A stretch of DNA of 64,000 bases from the NCBI RefSeq assembly GCF_017741815.1, contig NZ_JAGHMF010000008.1:310001-374000 (forward strand). The letters run 5' to 3'. Each line of letters begins with the position of its first letter. The first letter of the stretch is position 1. Source of the DNA: Rhizobium sp. 16-488-2b (GTDB lineage: Bacteria; Pseudomonadota; Alphaproteobacteria; Rhizobiales; Rhizobiaceae). Position numbers and translations under genes: made by a program. Positions 55,560-64,000 of this stretch are shown here, piece by piece. The notes under the pieces are model-generated. The model searched no databases, had not been told where the DNA came from, and was given only the letters and a program-made list of their open reading frames with translations.

Positions 55560-57421
55560 AGCATCTGCCCCGGCGCTTCTATGGCGCTGACGGTTATGCC
55601 GTCCTTCGCTATGCGGGCCTCAAGCGCCGAGATGTCAGGTGCCGCCGGAGGCGTAGTCCATGCGCCGGAAGCCTCGGCCGGGTCATCCAACGCGAGCACG
55701 GCGGTGATGAGGACGGTTTCACCGGCCGGGATTTCACCGCGCAATTGAGGGATAAGCGTTTTGGCGACGATCAGGTTGGTGTTCGGCAGAGCTTTCTGCG
55801 CCAGCCCAGCTCGCTTCACTGTCGAACCCAGATCGACAATGCCGGAGAAGTCGGCATCGCCGATGACGTGGGCGCTGCCCGGCCCTACCTCAAGCACATC
55901 CAGATCGAAGTCTCGCTTGGCAATCGCAAAGCCGCCTTCAGCGGTTTGCAGCGGGCGCGGCGAATTGATCTTGTGGACGCGGATGTGCCAGGGCGCTGCG
56001 GGGATCAGCCAGGTTTCGACGGAAACACTCTTGAATGGCGACCATCTTGAATAGAGCACGTCGCCGGCGAGCTTTGCTTCGACGTTCGTCTCGCGCACGC
56101 GGTAGTGCAATCCGTCGTCGCTGAAGGCGAGCGCGGAATCGAATGCACCGCCGGCGAAGCTCCGTTCATCGGCTTCGACGCTGAAGCCATAGCGTGCCGA
56201 ATATGCGAACTTCGCGTATTTCTCGGTCCCAAACCGCATCTGGAGATTTTCTTGTCCCGAAGACAGGGCGACGACATCGCCACCTGCCCGCATCAGCACC
56301 ATGCCGGGATGGCGCTGCGGCGAGACGCTTTCGCTTGGTGCAGGCGCCTTCTCCTTCGCGGTCCAGAACGGGTGGTCATCCGCGATCGCCAGCGGCAGAA
56401 AGGCCTTGAACGCCCAATAGGGCGATCCCGCCGAGTTGTAGCTTTCCGACATCAGCAGGTTTGGATACCCGAAGCCGATCGACAGGATGCCGTCGCGATT
56501 GGTCATCGGCTTGTCCTTCCACCAGCGCAGGTGCTGCAGGCAAAGGTGCTTGATCTCGCCCCAGGGCAGCGCCTCCAGATCGGCAAAGGCGAGCGCCGAC
56601 CAGAAGCCGGCGCAAGCGAAACGATAAGTCAGGCTGCGGCCGAAGGGGATAGTCGCGCCATCAGGTGCAAACCAGTTGCGAAAATCTTTAGCGAACAGAA
56701 CGGCACGTTCGCGGTAGCGCTTCGCGTAGTCGTCATCAACAAGCTTGGAATAGATCAGCCCATAGAAATGCATGGCGAAGGGAATGTAGTGGTCGATGCG
56801 GCGCACGTTCCCGTCGCGATACCAGCCGTCACCGATATAGAAGCCCTCGAGCTCCTCGAGATATTGCCTCGTCAGGCCGCGGTCGAACTCGGCGCCGACG
56901 CGATCAAGAGCGATGTCGACGAAGATGCGGAAGAACTTCCAGTTATTGTCGGCATAATCGAACTGCCGAGCATGCTTGAGATAGGCGATGACATTTGCCC
57001 GCGCCGGCTCGCTCAGAGGCTCCCAGATCTTGTCGGGGACAAGCGCCAGCGCGAAACCGAGCGCCGCGAGCTCGACCATGCGCTGGTCGCGCCCGTTGAC
57101 CGCGCCCCAATATTCCGGGTGCTCCGGATCCGTGCCGTTCGCAAGCCCCTCCGCAAAACGCTGCCAATGGGCAAAATCGCCTTTTCCAGCTCCAAGCGGC
57201 GCCAAACCCCAGAGAGGACGGGCAAACCCTTCCAAGTCCGCGGCCGCGCGGTCAAAATGGGCGCCGGCACCATCCAGGCGAACGCGTGCATTGCCCTTCG
57301 AGAAATAGGGGAGCAACGGATCGAAGAGGTCGAGGAGCGCGCGGCTCATGTCCTCGCGCGTCTCCAGCGGGTTGCCTGCTAACGGATTGGCGCTGGCCGG
57401 ATCATAGGTCATCTCTATCAC
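55556..57421 (-). CDS. DUF2264 domain-containing protein (alpha/alpha-toroid hydrolase-like)
   Basis: About 621 residues. The N-terminal 380 residues are helical and have the DUF2264 pattern (NNWKFFRIFVDIALDRVG, GWYRDGNVRRIDHYIPFAMH, SIGFGYPNLLMSESYNS). The remainder is a beta-rich C-terminal domain. As far as I recall, some DUF2264 proteins fall in glycoside hydrolase family 154 and act on glucuronides; that would suit the LacI and binding-protein neighbours. No signal peptide is apparent. The start is a GTG at 57421 overlapping the LacI stop; an ATG at 57412 is also possible. Confidence 0.82.
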   Translation of the reverse strand: MIEMTYDPASANPLAGNPLETREDMSRALLDLFDPLLPYFSKGNARVRLDGAGAHFDRAAADLEGFARPLWGLAPLGAGKGDFAHWQRFAEGLANGTDPEHPEYWGAVNGRDQRMVELAALGFALALVPDKIWEPLSEPARANVIAYLKHARQFDYADNNWKFFRIFVDIALDRVGAEFDRGLTRQYLEELEGFYIGDGWYRDGNVRRIDHYIPFAMHFYGLIYSKLVDDDYAKRYRERAVLFAKDFRNWFAPDGATIPFGRSLTYRFACAGFWSALAFADLEALPWGEIKHLCLQHLRWWKDKPMTNRDGILSIGFGYPNLLMSESYNSAGSPYWAFKAFLPLAIADDHPFWTAKEKAPAPSESVSPQRHPGMVLMRAGGDVVALSSGQENLQMRFGTEKYAKFAYSARYGFSVEADERSFAGGAFDSALAFSDDGLHYRVRETNVEAKLAGDVLYSRWSPFKSVSVETWLIPAAPWHIRVHKINSPRPLQTAEGGFAIAKRDFDLDVLEVGPGSAHVIGDADFSGIVDLGSTVKRAGLAQKALPNTNLIVAKTLIPQLRGEIPAGETVLITAVLALDDPAEASGAWTTPPAAPDISALEARIAKDGITVSAIEAPGQML

Positions 57422-58449
57422 TCATCGGTTTTCGGCATTGGTACGGTACCCCCCACAACGGGGACGACCGCATGGCATACGTGACGCGCCGGCGCTGTCC
57501 GGTCTTGGAACCTGTCGATCATCAAGCCGATGGCCTCGCGGCCGAGAGCGCCCCGATCGACGCGCATGGTGGAGAGCGGCGGGTTGGTCATCAAGGCGCA
57601 GGGCAGATCGTCGAAGCCGACGATCGCGAAGTCTTCCGGCACACGAAGGCCCGCCTCGGTGACGGCCTCCAGAACACCGACAGCAATGAAGTCGTTCATG
57701 CAGAAAGCGGCAGTGAAGCCCGCGTTTTCACCCAGGATGGCGGCCATCAATTCATGAGCTTCCCGGCTGGCGCTGCCTTGGAAACTCATCGGAACCATCC
57801 GGCTCGCGGCTCCCTCCACGGTGGCGATCGCCGCGTCGAAGCCCCTGAGGCGTTCGCGGATGGTATGGCGATGTGAACCGGTGAAATGCAGGATTTTGCG
57901 ATGTCCCGCCGCAAGCAACCTCTCGCCGGCCTGAAGGGCGCCGAAGAAGTTGGCGGGAGAGACACCGTCGAGGCGAAGCTGCGGATCAGTGCCATTGACG
58001 AGAACGACCGGAATCTTCTCCGCCTCGATCCACTGTCGAAGCGCAGGGTTGGGATCGATACCGACCAGGAACAGGCCTTCCGCGTTCGTGGCCTTCATCT
58101 GGTCGCGAATGACATCAGGCATGGCGCGATCCTCACGCACCAGCCGGACTTCGAAGGACATTCCCGCCTCCGCCGCACCCACGCGCAAGCCTTCCACGAT
58201 CGTTTCGTAAAAGACGCTGAGCCCACCTGTTGCGCCGTCACTGGCAATCAAGGCAAGACCACCCGGCATTGGTTCCGAGGAGCCTTTGGTCTGGTAGCCA
58301 TGCTCGGCCGCAATGCGCAAGATGTGCTGCCGAACGCTTTCGCTGATACCAGGCTCATTCGCCAGCACACGCGACACGGTCGATACGGAAACGCCTGCGG
58401 CGGCGGCAATATCGGCCTGACGCGGCCGCTTTGATTTAATATCACTCAT
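57418..58449 (-). CDS. LacI family transcriptional regulator
   Basis: 343 residues: helix-turn-helix RQADIAAAAGVSVSTVSRVL, then the effector domain with GLALIASDGATGGLS, FCMNDFIAVGVLEA and the closing IVGFDDLPCA. The start at 58449 (MSDIKSKRPRQ) excludes an upstream low-complexity extension. It lies opposite the Tat-exported binding protein; three TGCAAA-type sites in the shared promoter region and one before the ThuA gene suggest that it controls both operons. Confidence 0.9.
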   Translation of the reverse strand: MSDIKSKRPRQADIAAAAGVSVSTVSRVLANEPGISESVRQHILRIAAEHGYQTKGSSEPMPGGLALIASDGATGGLSVFYETIVEGLRVGAAEAGMSFEVRLVREDRAMPDVIRDQMKATNAEGLFLVGIDPNPALRQWIEAEKIPVVLVNGTDPQLRLDGVSPANFFGALQAGERLLAAGHRKILHFTGSHRHTIRERLRGFDAAIATVEGAASRMVPMSFQGSASREAHELMAAILGENAGFTAAFCMNDFIAVGVLEAVTEAGLRVPEDFAIVGFDDLPCALMTNPPLSTMRVDRGALGREAIGLMIDRFQDRTAPARHVCHAVVPVVGGTVPMPKTDE

Positions 58450-58462
58450 AAACGCAGAGTTA

Positions 58463-58483
58463 TGCAAATTATGCAAATTTGCA
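58463..58483. promoter_or_regulatory. LacI-type operators in the divergent promoter region
   Basis: Perfect palindrome TGCAAATTTGCA (58472-58483) adjoins an overlapping TGCA-AATTA-TGCA (58463-58475). A further half-site TTGCAAA lies at 58499-58505, and a near copy at 59876. A purine-pyrimidine alternation with central AATT is usual for LacI-family operators. Confidence 0.65.
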
Positions 58484-58586
58484 ACATAAATGTATTCTGT
58501 TGCAAACGGAAAGTTTTTGCGTACTCTTCCCACCACATGCCCGAAAGGCGTTGGAGGACGCCGGGCAGACAACCGGAGGAATCAGC

Positions 58587-59870
58587 ATGCAGATCAATCG
58601 ACGTTCATTTCTGATGGGCTCCGCCGGCGTGGCGAGCGGCCTTGCACTCGGCGCCGGCATGCCGGCCTTCGCGGCGGACACACAGCTGCGCGCCATGTGG
58701 TGGGGCTCGAACGATCGGGCAAAGCGCACGCTCGACGTCGCCCGGCTTTATCAAGGCAAGACACCTGGCGTGTCGATCATCGGCGAATCTCTTAGCGGGG
58801 ACGGCTATTGGACCAAGCTCGCGACACAGATGGCCGGCCGCTCGATCGCGGATGTGTTCCAACTCGAGCCCGGAACGATCTCGGATTACTCGAAGCGCGG
58901 CGCCTGCCTGCCGCTCGATGAATTCGTGCCCTCGACGTTGAAGATCGATGCCTTCGGCAAGGACATACTGAGACTGACGACCGTGGACGAAAAGCTCTAC
59001 GGCGTGGGTCTTGGCCTAAATTCCTTCGCGCTCTTCTTCGATCAGACGGCATTCGAAACGGCCGGCATCCCCTTGCCCACGCCGGATCTTACCTGGGATG
59101 AATACGCCAAGCTGGCGGTCGAGCTCACGAAGGCGGTCGGCAAGACCAATTACGCGGGCGGCCCCTACGGCGCGCGCTACACCTACGTGTTCGACGCCTG
59201 GCTGCGCCAGCGCGGAAAGAGCCTGTACAAGGACGCGACGCTTGGCTTTGACGTCGAAGACGCCAAGGAGTGGTACAGCTTCTGGGAGGATCTGCGGAAG
59301 AAGGGCGGAACCGTCGCCGCCGATGTGCAGACGCTGGACCAGAACACGATCGACACAAATTGCCTCGCGCTCGGCAAGTCGGCAATGGGCATGGCCTATT
59401 CCAACCAGCTCGTGGGCTACCAGCTCCTCTCGAAGAACAAGCTCGCCATCACCATGCTGCCCCGCGAGAAGAAAGGCGGCCCATCAGGCCACTACTATCG
59501 CCCGGCTCTCATCTGGAGCGTTGGTGCGACCACGAAGAACGGCGAAGCCGCCGCACAGTTCATCAGCTTCTTCGTCAATGACCCGGAGGCCGGCAAGATC
59601 CTGGGTGTCGAGCGCGGCGTGCCGCTGTCGCCGGCAGTCCGCGAGGCGATTTTGCCGAACCTGAACCCGACAGAGCAGGATACCGTGAAATACGTGAACC
59701 TGCTCAAGGACCTGGTGGGCGACTATCCGGCACCCGCGCCTTTGGGATCGACGGAGTTCGACCAGCGCGTGCTGCGCCCGATTGCCGACGAGCTGGCGTT
59801 CGAGCGCACGACGCCCGCCGAAGCGGCGGCGCGGCTGGTCGAAGAAGGGAAAGCCACGATCCGCAGCTGA
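58587..59870 (+). CDS. Tat-exported sugar ABC transporter substrate-binding protein (family 1)
   Basis: 427 residues. NRRSFLMGSAGVASGLALGA is a twin-arginine signal; the mature part has DTQLRAMWWGSNDRAKRTLD, SLSGDGYWTKLATQMAG, LTWDEYAKLAVELTKAVG and a late GEAAAQFISFFVNDPEAG. Typical of rhizobial type-1 sugar-binding proteins. GGAGGA precedes the ATG. No permease or ATPase follows: the next gene is thuA-like, so the importer subunits are missing from this locus. Confidence 0.9.
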   Translation: MQINRRSFLMGSAGVASGLALGAGMPAFAADTQLRAMWWGSNDRAKRTLDVARLYQGKTPGVSIIGESLSGDGYWTKLATQMAGRSIADVFQLEPGTISDYSKRGACLPLDEFVPSTLKIDAFGKDILRLTTVDEKLYGVGLGLNSFALFFDQTAFETAGIPLPTPDLTWDEYAKLAVELTKAVGKTNYAGGPYGARYTYVFDAWLRQRGKSLYKDATLGFDVEDAKEWYSFWEDLRKKGGTVAADVQTLDQNTIDTNCLALGKSAMGMAYSNQLVGYQLLSKNKLAITMLPREKKGGPSGHYYRPALIWSVGATTKNGEAAAQFISFFVNDPEAGKILGVERGVPLSPAVREAILPNLNPTEQDTVKYVNLLKDLVGDYPAPAPLGSTEFDQRVLRPIADELAFERTTPAEAAARLVEEGKATIRS

Positions 59871-59875
59871 TATCG

Positions 59876-59915
59876 TGCAAATTTGTGGACCGCCGGCGCG
59901 CCGCAGCCCGGCGGT
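59876..59915 (+). promoter_or_regulatory. Operator-like site and hairpin before the ThuA-like gene
   Basis: TGCAAATTTGTG (59876-59887) nearly repeats the palindrome at 58472. Then ACCGCCGG (59889-59896) and CCGGCGGT (59908-59915) form an 8-bp stem. Both lie between the binding-protein stop and the next start. Confidence 0.5.
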
Positions 59916-59942
59916 TCAGCACATCAGAGATAGGGAAAGATC

Positions 59943-60593
59943 ATGCGCAAGGCGATCATCGTTTGGGGCGGCTGGAAGGGTCACGAGCCGGAGCAATGCG
60001 CTCGCATCGTTGCCGGCCTGCTTGCCGAAGATGGCTTCCAGACCGAAGTCACCAACGATCTCGGCATCTTCGGTTCGCCGAGGCTCGCTCAAGCCGATCT
60101 TCTCGTACCCGTAATCACGGGCGAGAGCCTCGAAAAGGCCCATGCCGACGCCGTCGTGGAAGCCGTACGCGGAGGACTTGGGCTCGGTGGACACCACGGC
60201 TCGCTCGCGACCTCATTCAAGGACAGCGCCCCGTTCCGCTATGTCTCAGGCGTGACCTGGGTCGCCCATCCCGGCAACATCATCGATTTTCGTGTTGCCG
60301 TGACGCGCCCGGAGGATTGTGTGATGCGGGGAATTCCAGACTTCGACTATCGGTCCGAGCAATATTACCTGCACTACGACCCCTCGATCGAAATCCTCGC
60401 AACCACCACTTTCACCGGCGAACATGACCCGGCAGCCCGCAACGTCACGATGCCGGTCGTCTTCAAGCGCCGATTTGGCACCGGCCGCGTCTTCTATTCA
60501 GCCCTCGGTCACATCGCCGCCGAATTCGATCATCCCCATATGCCGCGGATACTGCGGCGGGGCTTGAACTGGGCCGCACGCCGGCAGCCATGA
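59943..60593 (+). CDS. ThuA-like protein
   Basis: 216 residues, a class-I glutamine-amidotransferase-like fold of the ThuA type: WGGWKGHEPEQC at the start, GGLGLGGHHGSLATSF in the centre, GVTWVAHPGN, VVFKRRFGTGRVFYSALGH near the end. ThuA proteins are linked to keto-derivatives of trehalose and related disaccharides in rhizobia, though their chemistry is not settled. It follows the binding protein by 72 bases, with the LacI-like site between. Confidence 0.85.
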   Translation: MRKAIIVWGGWKGHEPEQCARIVAGLLAEDGFQTEVTNDLGIFGSPRLAQADLLVPVITGESLEKAHADAVVEAVRGGLGLGGHHGSLATSFKDSAPFRYVSGVTWVAHPGNIIDFRVAVTRPEDCVMRGIPDFDYRSEQYYLHYDPSIEILATTTFTGEHDPAARNVTMPVVFKRRFGTGRVFYSALGHIAAEFDHPHMPRILRRGLNWAARRQP

Positions 60594-61015
60594 CTGTGCA
60601 GCCATCATACGGCCACGTGGACGCCAAACGCGCCGGCAACGTCGTCGCGACAATGTTGGGACCATCAGTAAGTCTGTGTGCTTCTGGCGAGAAGATTGGT
60701 TGAGGGCCCAATACACACACACTTGTAATTGCTTCGATTGCTGCTCCTCCGCCAGACCGCAATGAACGGCTATCTCAATGTCGCATGCGGCACGCCCGAA
60801 GACGGTGTGCGAACCGCGAGCCCGCGGACTTGGCCCGCCAATAGCATACTTCCAGACCTCCACGTCTATCGTTTGGATCGAGGGCAAAGCCCACCTAATT
60901 GTTTGGCTGCGAGGCAATGAAGGACATCATTGCCTCATACCAGCAATCGATCATGCCAACTCGCGTTGGCGACGCGCAGGCGACGAAAACTCCATCGCTG
61001 CCTGCGCCCCGGCCG
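60594..61015. other. Gap between the ThuA-like gene and the molybdenum enzyme genes
   Basis: 422 bases without a convincing gene. A leftward 140-codon frame (60498-60917) overlaps thuA and has no recognisable motif. The base composition is ordinary. This may be the scar where importer permeases were lost, since the binding protein nearby has none. Confidence 0.4.
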
Positions 61016-63301
61016 TCAAAGTACCTTATCCAAAGTGATAGGCAGGTCGCGCACCCGGATGCCGGTCGCGTTGTAAACGGCGTTGGCGACTGCCGCGCCT
61101 ACCCCCGTAATACCGATCTCGCCAATGCCGCGCGCGCCCATCGGCGCCTGCGGATCAGGGGTGTTCGTGTATAAGATGTCGATCGTCGGAACGTCCATCT
61201 GCACTGGCACATGATATTCAGCAAGCGAAGCATTGACGATCCTGCCAGTCCGCTCGTCGAAATTTGTCTCTTCGGTAAGCGCCAGACCAATACCCATCAC
61301 GATGCCGCCCTTGAACTGGCTGGTTGCCGTCTTGGCGTTAAGGATCTGGCCGGCGTCGAAAGAGCCGAGAAAACGCGACACGCGGATTTCGCCCGTCAGG
61401 GCACTGACCTTGACCTCACAGAACTGAGCCCCGTAGGAGTGCATGGAGAAGGCCTCCATCTCCGCCGGCGGCGGTGCCTCGGCCTGACAGGCCAGTTCAT
61501 CGCGGCCGGCACGGTTTAGAATGGACTGATAACTCTCGAAACGGTCCGGATCGTCGCGATGGCCAAGACCACCATCGCGTGGCTCGACATCGGCGAGCGA
61601 AAGTCCGGCCAGTGGCGAGTCGTTGCCGGCGAGCTTGATCAACTCCTCGACAAAGACTTCCGTCGCCGCGATCACCGCACCGCCGATCGATGCAGTCTGG
61701 GTCGATCCACCGGCGATTACCCCACGCGGCAGGCTGCTGTCGCCGTATTCAAAAGTGACTTTCTCCATCGGCACTCCGAGACGGGCGGCGATGTGCTGAG
61801 CCTGGGCTGTCGCCGTGCCCATGCCCATGTCGTGCACCGCGGTCGAGACGGTGACCTGACCTTCCGCCGTCAGCCTGATCTTTACCGCGCCACCAGGGAA
61901 GCGATGATAGGGATAGGTCGCGGTGGCGCAGCCCATGCCGATCAGCCATTCGCCCTCGCGTTTCTGCCGCGGCGTCCGGCTGCGGTTCCGCCAGCCGAAA
62001 CGCTCGGCGCCCTGTTCATAGGCTTCGATCAAGTAGCGTGACGAAAACGGTTTGCCTGTGGTCGGGTCCTTTTCCGGCTCGATCCGACGACGCAATTCGA
62101 TCGGGTCGAGGCCCAGTTTTTCTGCCAGCTCGTCGAGCGCACATTCGAGCGCAAAGGTCCCGACGGACTCACCGGGTGCACGCATAAAAGTGTTGGCGAG
62201 CATGTCCATGTCGGCGACATCCTGCGCGAGCTTGAATGTCTTGGCCGCGTAGAGATGGCGAGCCGGGAAGGTGAACTGTTCCGGGCAGGAATTGTGCAGT
62301 GTCATTGCCGCGGTGCCGGTATGGATCAGCGCATCCAGCGTGCCATCCGCCCGGGCCCCGAGTGCAACTCTCTGCTCCGTCACCGTGCGACCGCCAACAA
62401 TCCGAAAAACGCCTTCGCGTGAGAGCATGATGCGCACCGGCCGCTCGGCGAGTCTGGATGCCGCGATGGCAAGGATTTGATGATCCCACAGACATTTGCC
62501 GCCGAAACCGCCACCGACATAGGGTGAGGTCACGCGCACTTTGCCGGGTTCGAGGCCGAAAATGTCGCCGAGTTGGCCGGCAGTCAGATCAATCAACTGG
62601 CTGGCATCATGCAAGTGCAGCGCGTCACCCTTCCAGGCCACCGTCGCCGCATGCAGTTCGATGGCATTGTGGTTGTGCCGCGGGGTCCGATAGGTCAGAT
62701 CCACCTTGACCTCGGCGTTGGCGAGCGCTTTTTCGGCATCGCCGATCTCCAGCACCGGCGGCTGACCAAGCAGCGTTTCCAACTGCCGCGGCGTTTGTTT
62801 CGCCTCATCGAACGAAGTCACGGCAGGCAGGCTTGCGTAGCTCGCCTTGATCAGCGAGGCCGCATAATCCGCCTGCTCCTGCGTTTCGGCCAAAACGAGG
62901 GCTATGGGCTGGCCATTCCAGTGGATCTCGTCATTCTGCATCACCGGCAGGTCGCTGGCGCCGGCAGCCGTCGGAGAAGACATCATCAACGACGGCGCCG
63001 TCATGCGCGGCGCATTGTGATAGGTCATGACGAGAATGACGCCCGGCGCCGCTTCCGCAGCCGCCACGTCGAGCTTGGTGATTTTTCCGCGCGCAATGCT
63101 GGTGAAGGCAAGTGCCGCATAGCTTATGTTTTCATAAGCAAACTCGGCGGCAAAACGCGCCTTTCCCTGTACCTTCAAAGGACCATCGACACGCGAGACA
63201 GGCTGCCCGAGAGCGCCATGTTTGCGCAGCATCGGATCGGGTGTGACAGCAGGTTGCCAGCGGCCGGGCTTGTTGCTATCGGCTTCAGGTTGGACGCTCA
63301 T
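61016..63301 (-). CDS. paoC: Aldehyde oxidoreductase molybdopterin-binding subunit, PaoC/YagR-like
   Basis: 761 residues of the xanthine oxidase family. Key features: GVILVMTYHNAPRM, YVGGGFGGKCLWDHQ (molybdopterin loop), FMRAPGESVGTFALECALDE, SSLPRGVIAGGSTQTASIG and, at the end, ARGIGEIGITGVGAA with the catalytic Glu. Such subunits hold the Mo centre that oxidises aldehydes. It overlaps the FAD subunit by 4 bases. The iron-sulfur subunit gene would lie beyond the window. Confidence 0.9.
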   Translation of the reverse strand: MSVQPEADSNKPGRWQPAVTPDPMLRKHGALGQPVSRVDGPLKVQGKARFAAEFAYENISYAALAFTSIARGKITKLDVAAAEAAPGVILVMTYHNAPRMTAPSLMMSSPTAAGASDLPVMQNDEIHWNGQPIALVLAETQEQADYAASLIKASYASLPAVTSFDEAKQTPRQLETLLGQPPVLEIGDAEKALANAEVKVDLTYRTPRHNHNAIELHAATVAWKGDALHLHDASQLIDLTAGQLGDIFGLEPGKVRVTSPYVGGGFGGKCLWDHQILAIAASRLAERPVRIMLSREGVFRIVGGRTVTEQRVALGARADGTLDALIHTGTAAMTLHNSCPEQFTFPARHLYAAKTFKLAQDVADMDMLANTFMRAPGESVGTFALECALDELAEKLGLDPIELRRRIEPEKDPTTGKPFSSRYLIEAYEQGAERFGWRNRSRTPRQKREGEWLIGMGCATATYPYHRFPGGAVKIRLTAEGQVTVSTAVHDMGMGTATAQAQHIAARLGVPMEKVTFEYGDSSLPRGVIAGGSTQTASIGGAVIAATEVFVEELIKLAGNDSPLAGLSLADVEPRDGGLGHRDDPDRFESYQSILNRAGRDELACQAEAPPPAEMEAFSMHSYGAQFCEVKVSALTGEIRVSRFLGSFDAGQILNAKTATSQFKGGIVMGIGLALTEETNFDERTGRIVNASLAEYHVPVQMDVPTIDILYTNTPDPQAPMGARGIGEIGITGVGAAVANAVYNATGIRVRDLPITLDKVL

Positions 63302-64000
63302 GCGTTGTCTCCCTTCAATTCGTCAAGCACGGCGACTATCGTGCGTTTCGCCAGTTCGATCTTGAACCCATTTTCGCTGAGAGCGACGGCATCGGCGAGT
63401 TCGGCCTCGGCGGCAGCGCGGAAGCTTTCCGTGCCGGCAAGCTGTCCCTTCAGCGCGGCTTCCGCCTTCATCGCTCGCCATGGCTTGTGGGCAACGCCGC
63501 CTAGCGCGAGGCGCACGTCACGCACCGTGCCCGCTTCGTCGATATCGAGCGCGACGGCGACCGATATCAGCGCGAAGGCATAGCTGGCGCGATCGCGAAC
63601 CTTTCGGTAGGTCGAGCGGTGTGCAAAGCCGAGCGGCGGGATTTCGATAGCCGTGATCAATTCATCAGGCTGCAATTCCGTCTCAATCTCGGGACGATCG
63701 CCCGGCAGACGATGCAGTTCTGCCAGCGGCATGCTGCGGCTACCGGCCGGTCCCTGCAGATGAACCACCGCGTCAAGCGCGACGAGAGCGACGCACATGT
63801 CCGAGGGATGAGTGGCGACACAGCTATCGGATGCACCGAGAATAGCGTGGTAGCGATTGAACCCTTCAAGCGCGTCGCATCCAACTTGCGGCTGGCGTTT
63901 GTTGCAGCGCGCCGCGTTGTCGTAAAAATAGCGACAGCGGGTGCGTTGCAGAATATTGCCGCCGACCGTCGCGACGTTACGGATCTGCGCGCTTGCGCCC
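63298..64000 (-). CDS. paoB: Aldehyde oxidoreductase FAD subunit, PaoB/YagS-like (partial)
   Basis: Open from the window end to the stop at 63298; about 233 residues are visible. Near the cut end it has IRNVATVGGNILQRTRCRYF and ARCNKRQPQVGCDAL. The three Cys in this stretch match the [4Fe-4S]-binding loop that distinguishes PaoB from other FAD subunits. The C-terminal part has KVRDRASYAFALISVAVALD. The N-terminus is outside the window. Forms a PaoABC-type periplasmic aldehyde oxidase with the subunit at 61016. Confidence 0.88.
   Translation of the reverse strand, partial: GASAQIRNVATVGGNILQRTRCRYFYDNAARCNKRQPQVGCDALEGFNRYHAILGASDSCVATHPSDMCVALVALDAVVHLQGPAGSRSMPLAELHRLPGDRPEIETELQPDELITAIEIPPLGFAHRSTYRKVRDRASYAFALISVAVALDIDEAGTVRDVRLALGGVAHKPWRAMKAEAALKGQLAGTESFRAAAEAELADAVALSENGFKIELAKRTIVAVLDELKGDNA

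Noticed and set aside
60498..60917. Leftward frame of about 140 codons
   Set aside because: Overlaps the end of the ThuA-like gene and has no recognisable motif.

Overview
The window is GC-rich, densely coded DNA from an alphaproteobacterium, most likely one of the Rhizobiaceae (Rhizobium, Agrobacterium or Ensifer type). The grounds are the high density of ABC importers for sugars and small organics, each with its own LacI, GntR, RpiR or SorC-type regulator, rhizobial families such as DUF992 and MXKDX proteins, and the codon usage. No tRNA, rRNA, ribosomal, replication, CRISPR or insertion-sequence genes were seen, so this looks like an accessory catabolic region, perhaps of a chromid or large plasmid. 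That placement is inference.

Layout. 1-2763 (+): tail of a NitT/TauT-type binding protein, an SDR, and the ATPase and permease of that importer. 2911-9843: a gene set around the FCD-type GntR regulator at 6586. It holds a Rieske oxygenase with a phthalate-dioxygenase-type reductase, a nitrilase-superfamily hydrolase, a cyclic-amidohydrolase-like protein, a NIPSNAP protein and a RidA protein. It reads like an oxidative catabolic route for a nitrogen-containing ring or amide. 9911-17292 (-): a LacI-controlled sugar ABC operon that carries a two-domain ADP-ribosylglycohydrolase-family enzyme. 17529-26582 (-): a ribose-type ABC importer, an SDR and two DhaK/DhaL pairs. One of the DhaK modules is fused to a SorC-type transcriptional regulator. 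26583-33661: a gene-poor stretch with a decayed LacI fragment, a secreted lipase-like hydrolase, a cluster of small exported proteins, a lysozyme-inhibitor-like protein, a membrane protein and a LuxR-type regulator.

33662-48723: two divergent operons that face away from 42.2 kb. The leftward one encodes a ribose-type importer, an FGGY kinase, a HAD phosphatase, two SDRs and a glycerol-dehydrogenase-type enzyme. The rightward one encodes a cupin sugar-phosphate isomerase, a KDPG-type aldolase, a divergent shikimate-dehydrogenase-like protein, a 2-hydroxyacid dehydrogenase, a UlaG-like metallo-hydrolase and an RpiR regulator; a convergent FAD-linked oxidase follows. 48858-54417: an MXKDX protein, a second NitT/TauT importer and a TctDE-like two-component pair. 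54549-60593: a LacI-centred set with a 2-hydroxyacid dehydrogenase, a DUF2264 protein, a Tat-exported sugar-binding protein without its permeases, and a ThuA-like protein. 61016-64000 (-): the molybdopterin and FAD subunits of a PaoABC-type aldehyde oxidoreductase, the latter cut by the window end.

The least described pieces are the Rieske/amidohydrolase/nitrilase/RidA set, the regulator-DhaK fusion, the ADP-ribosylglycohydrolase-family enzyme in a sugar operon, and the 33.7-48.7 kb sugar pathway with its shikimate-dehydrogenase-like enzyme. Functions given are family assignments read from the translated sequence; substrates are inferred.
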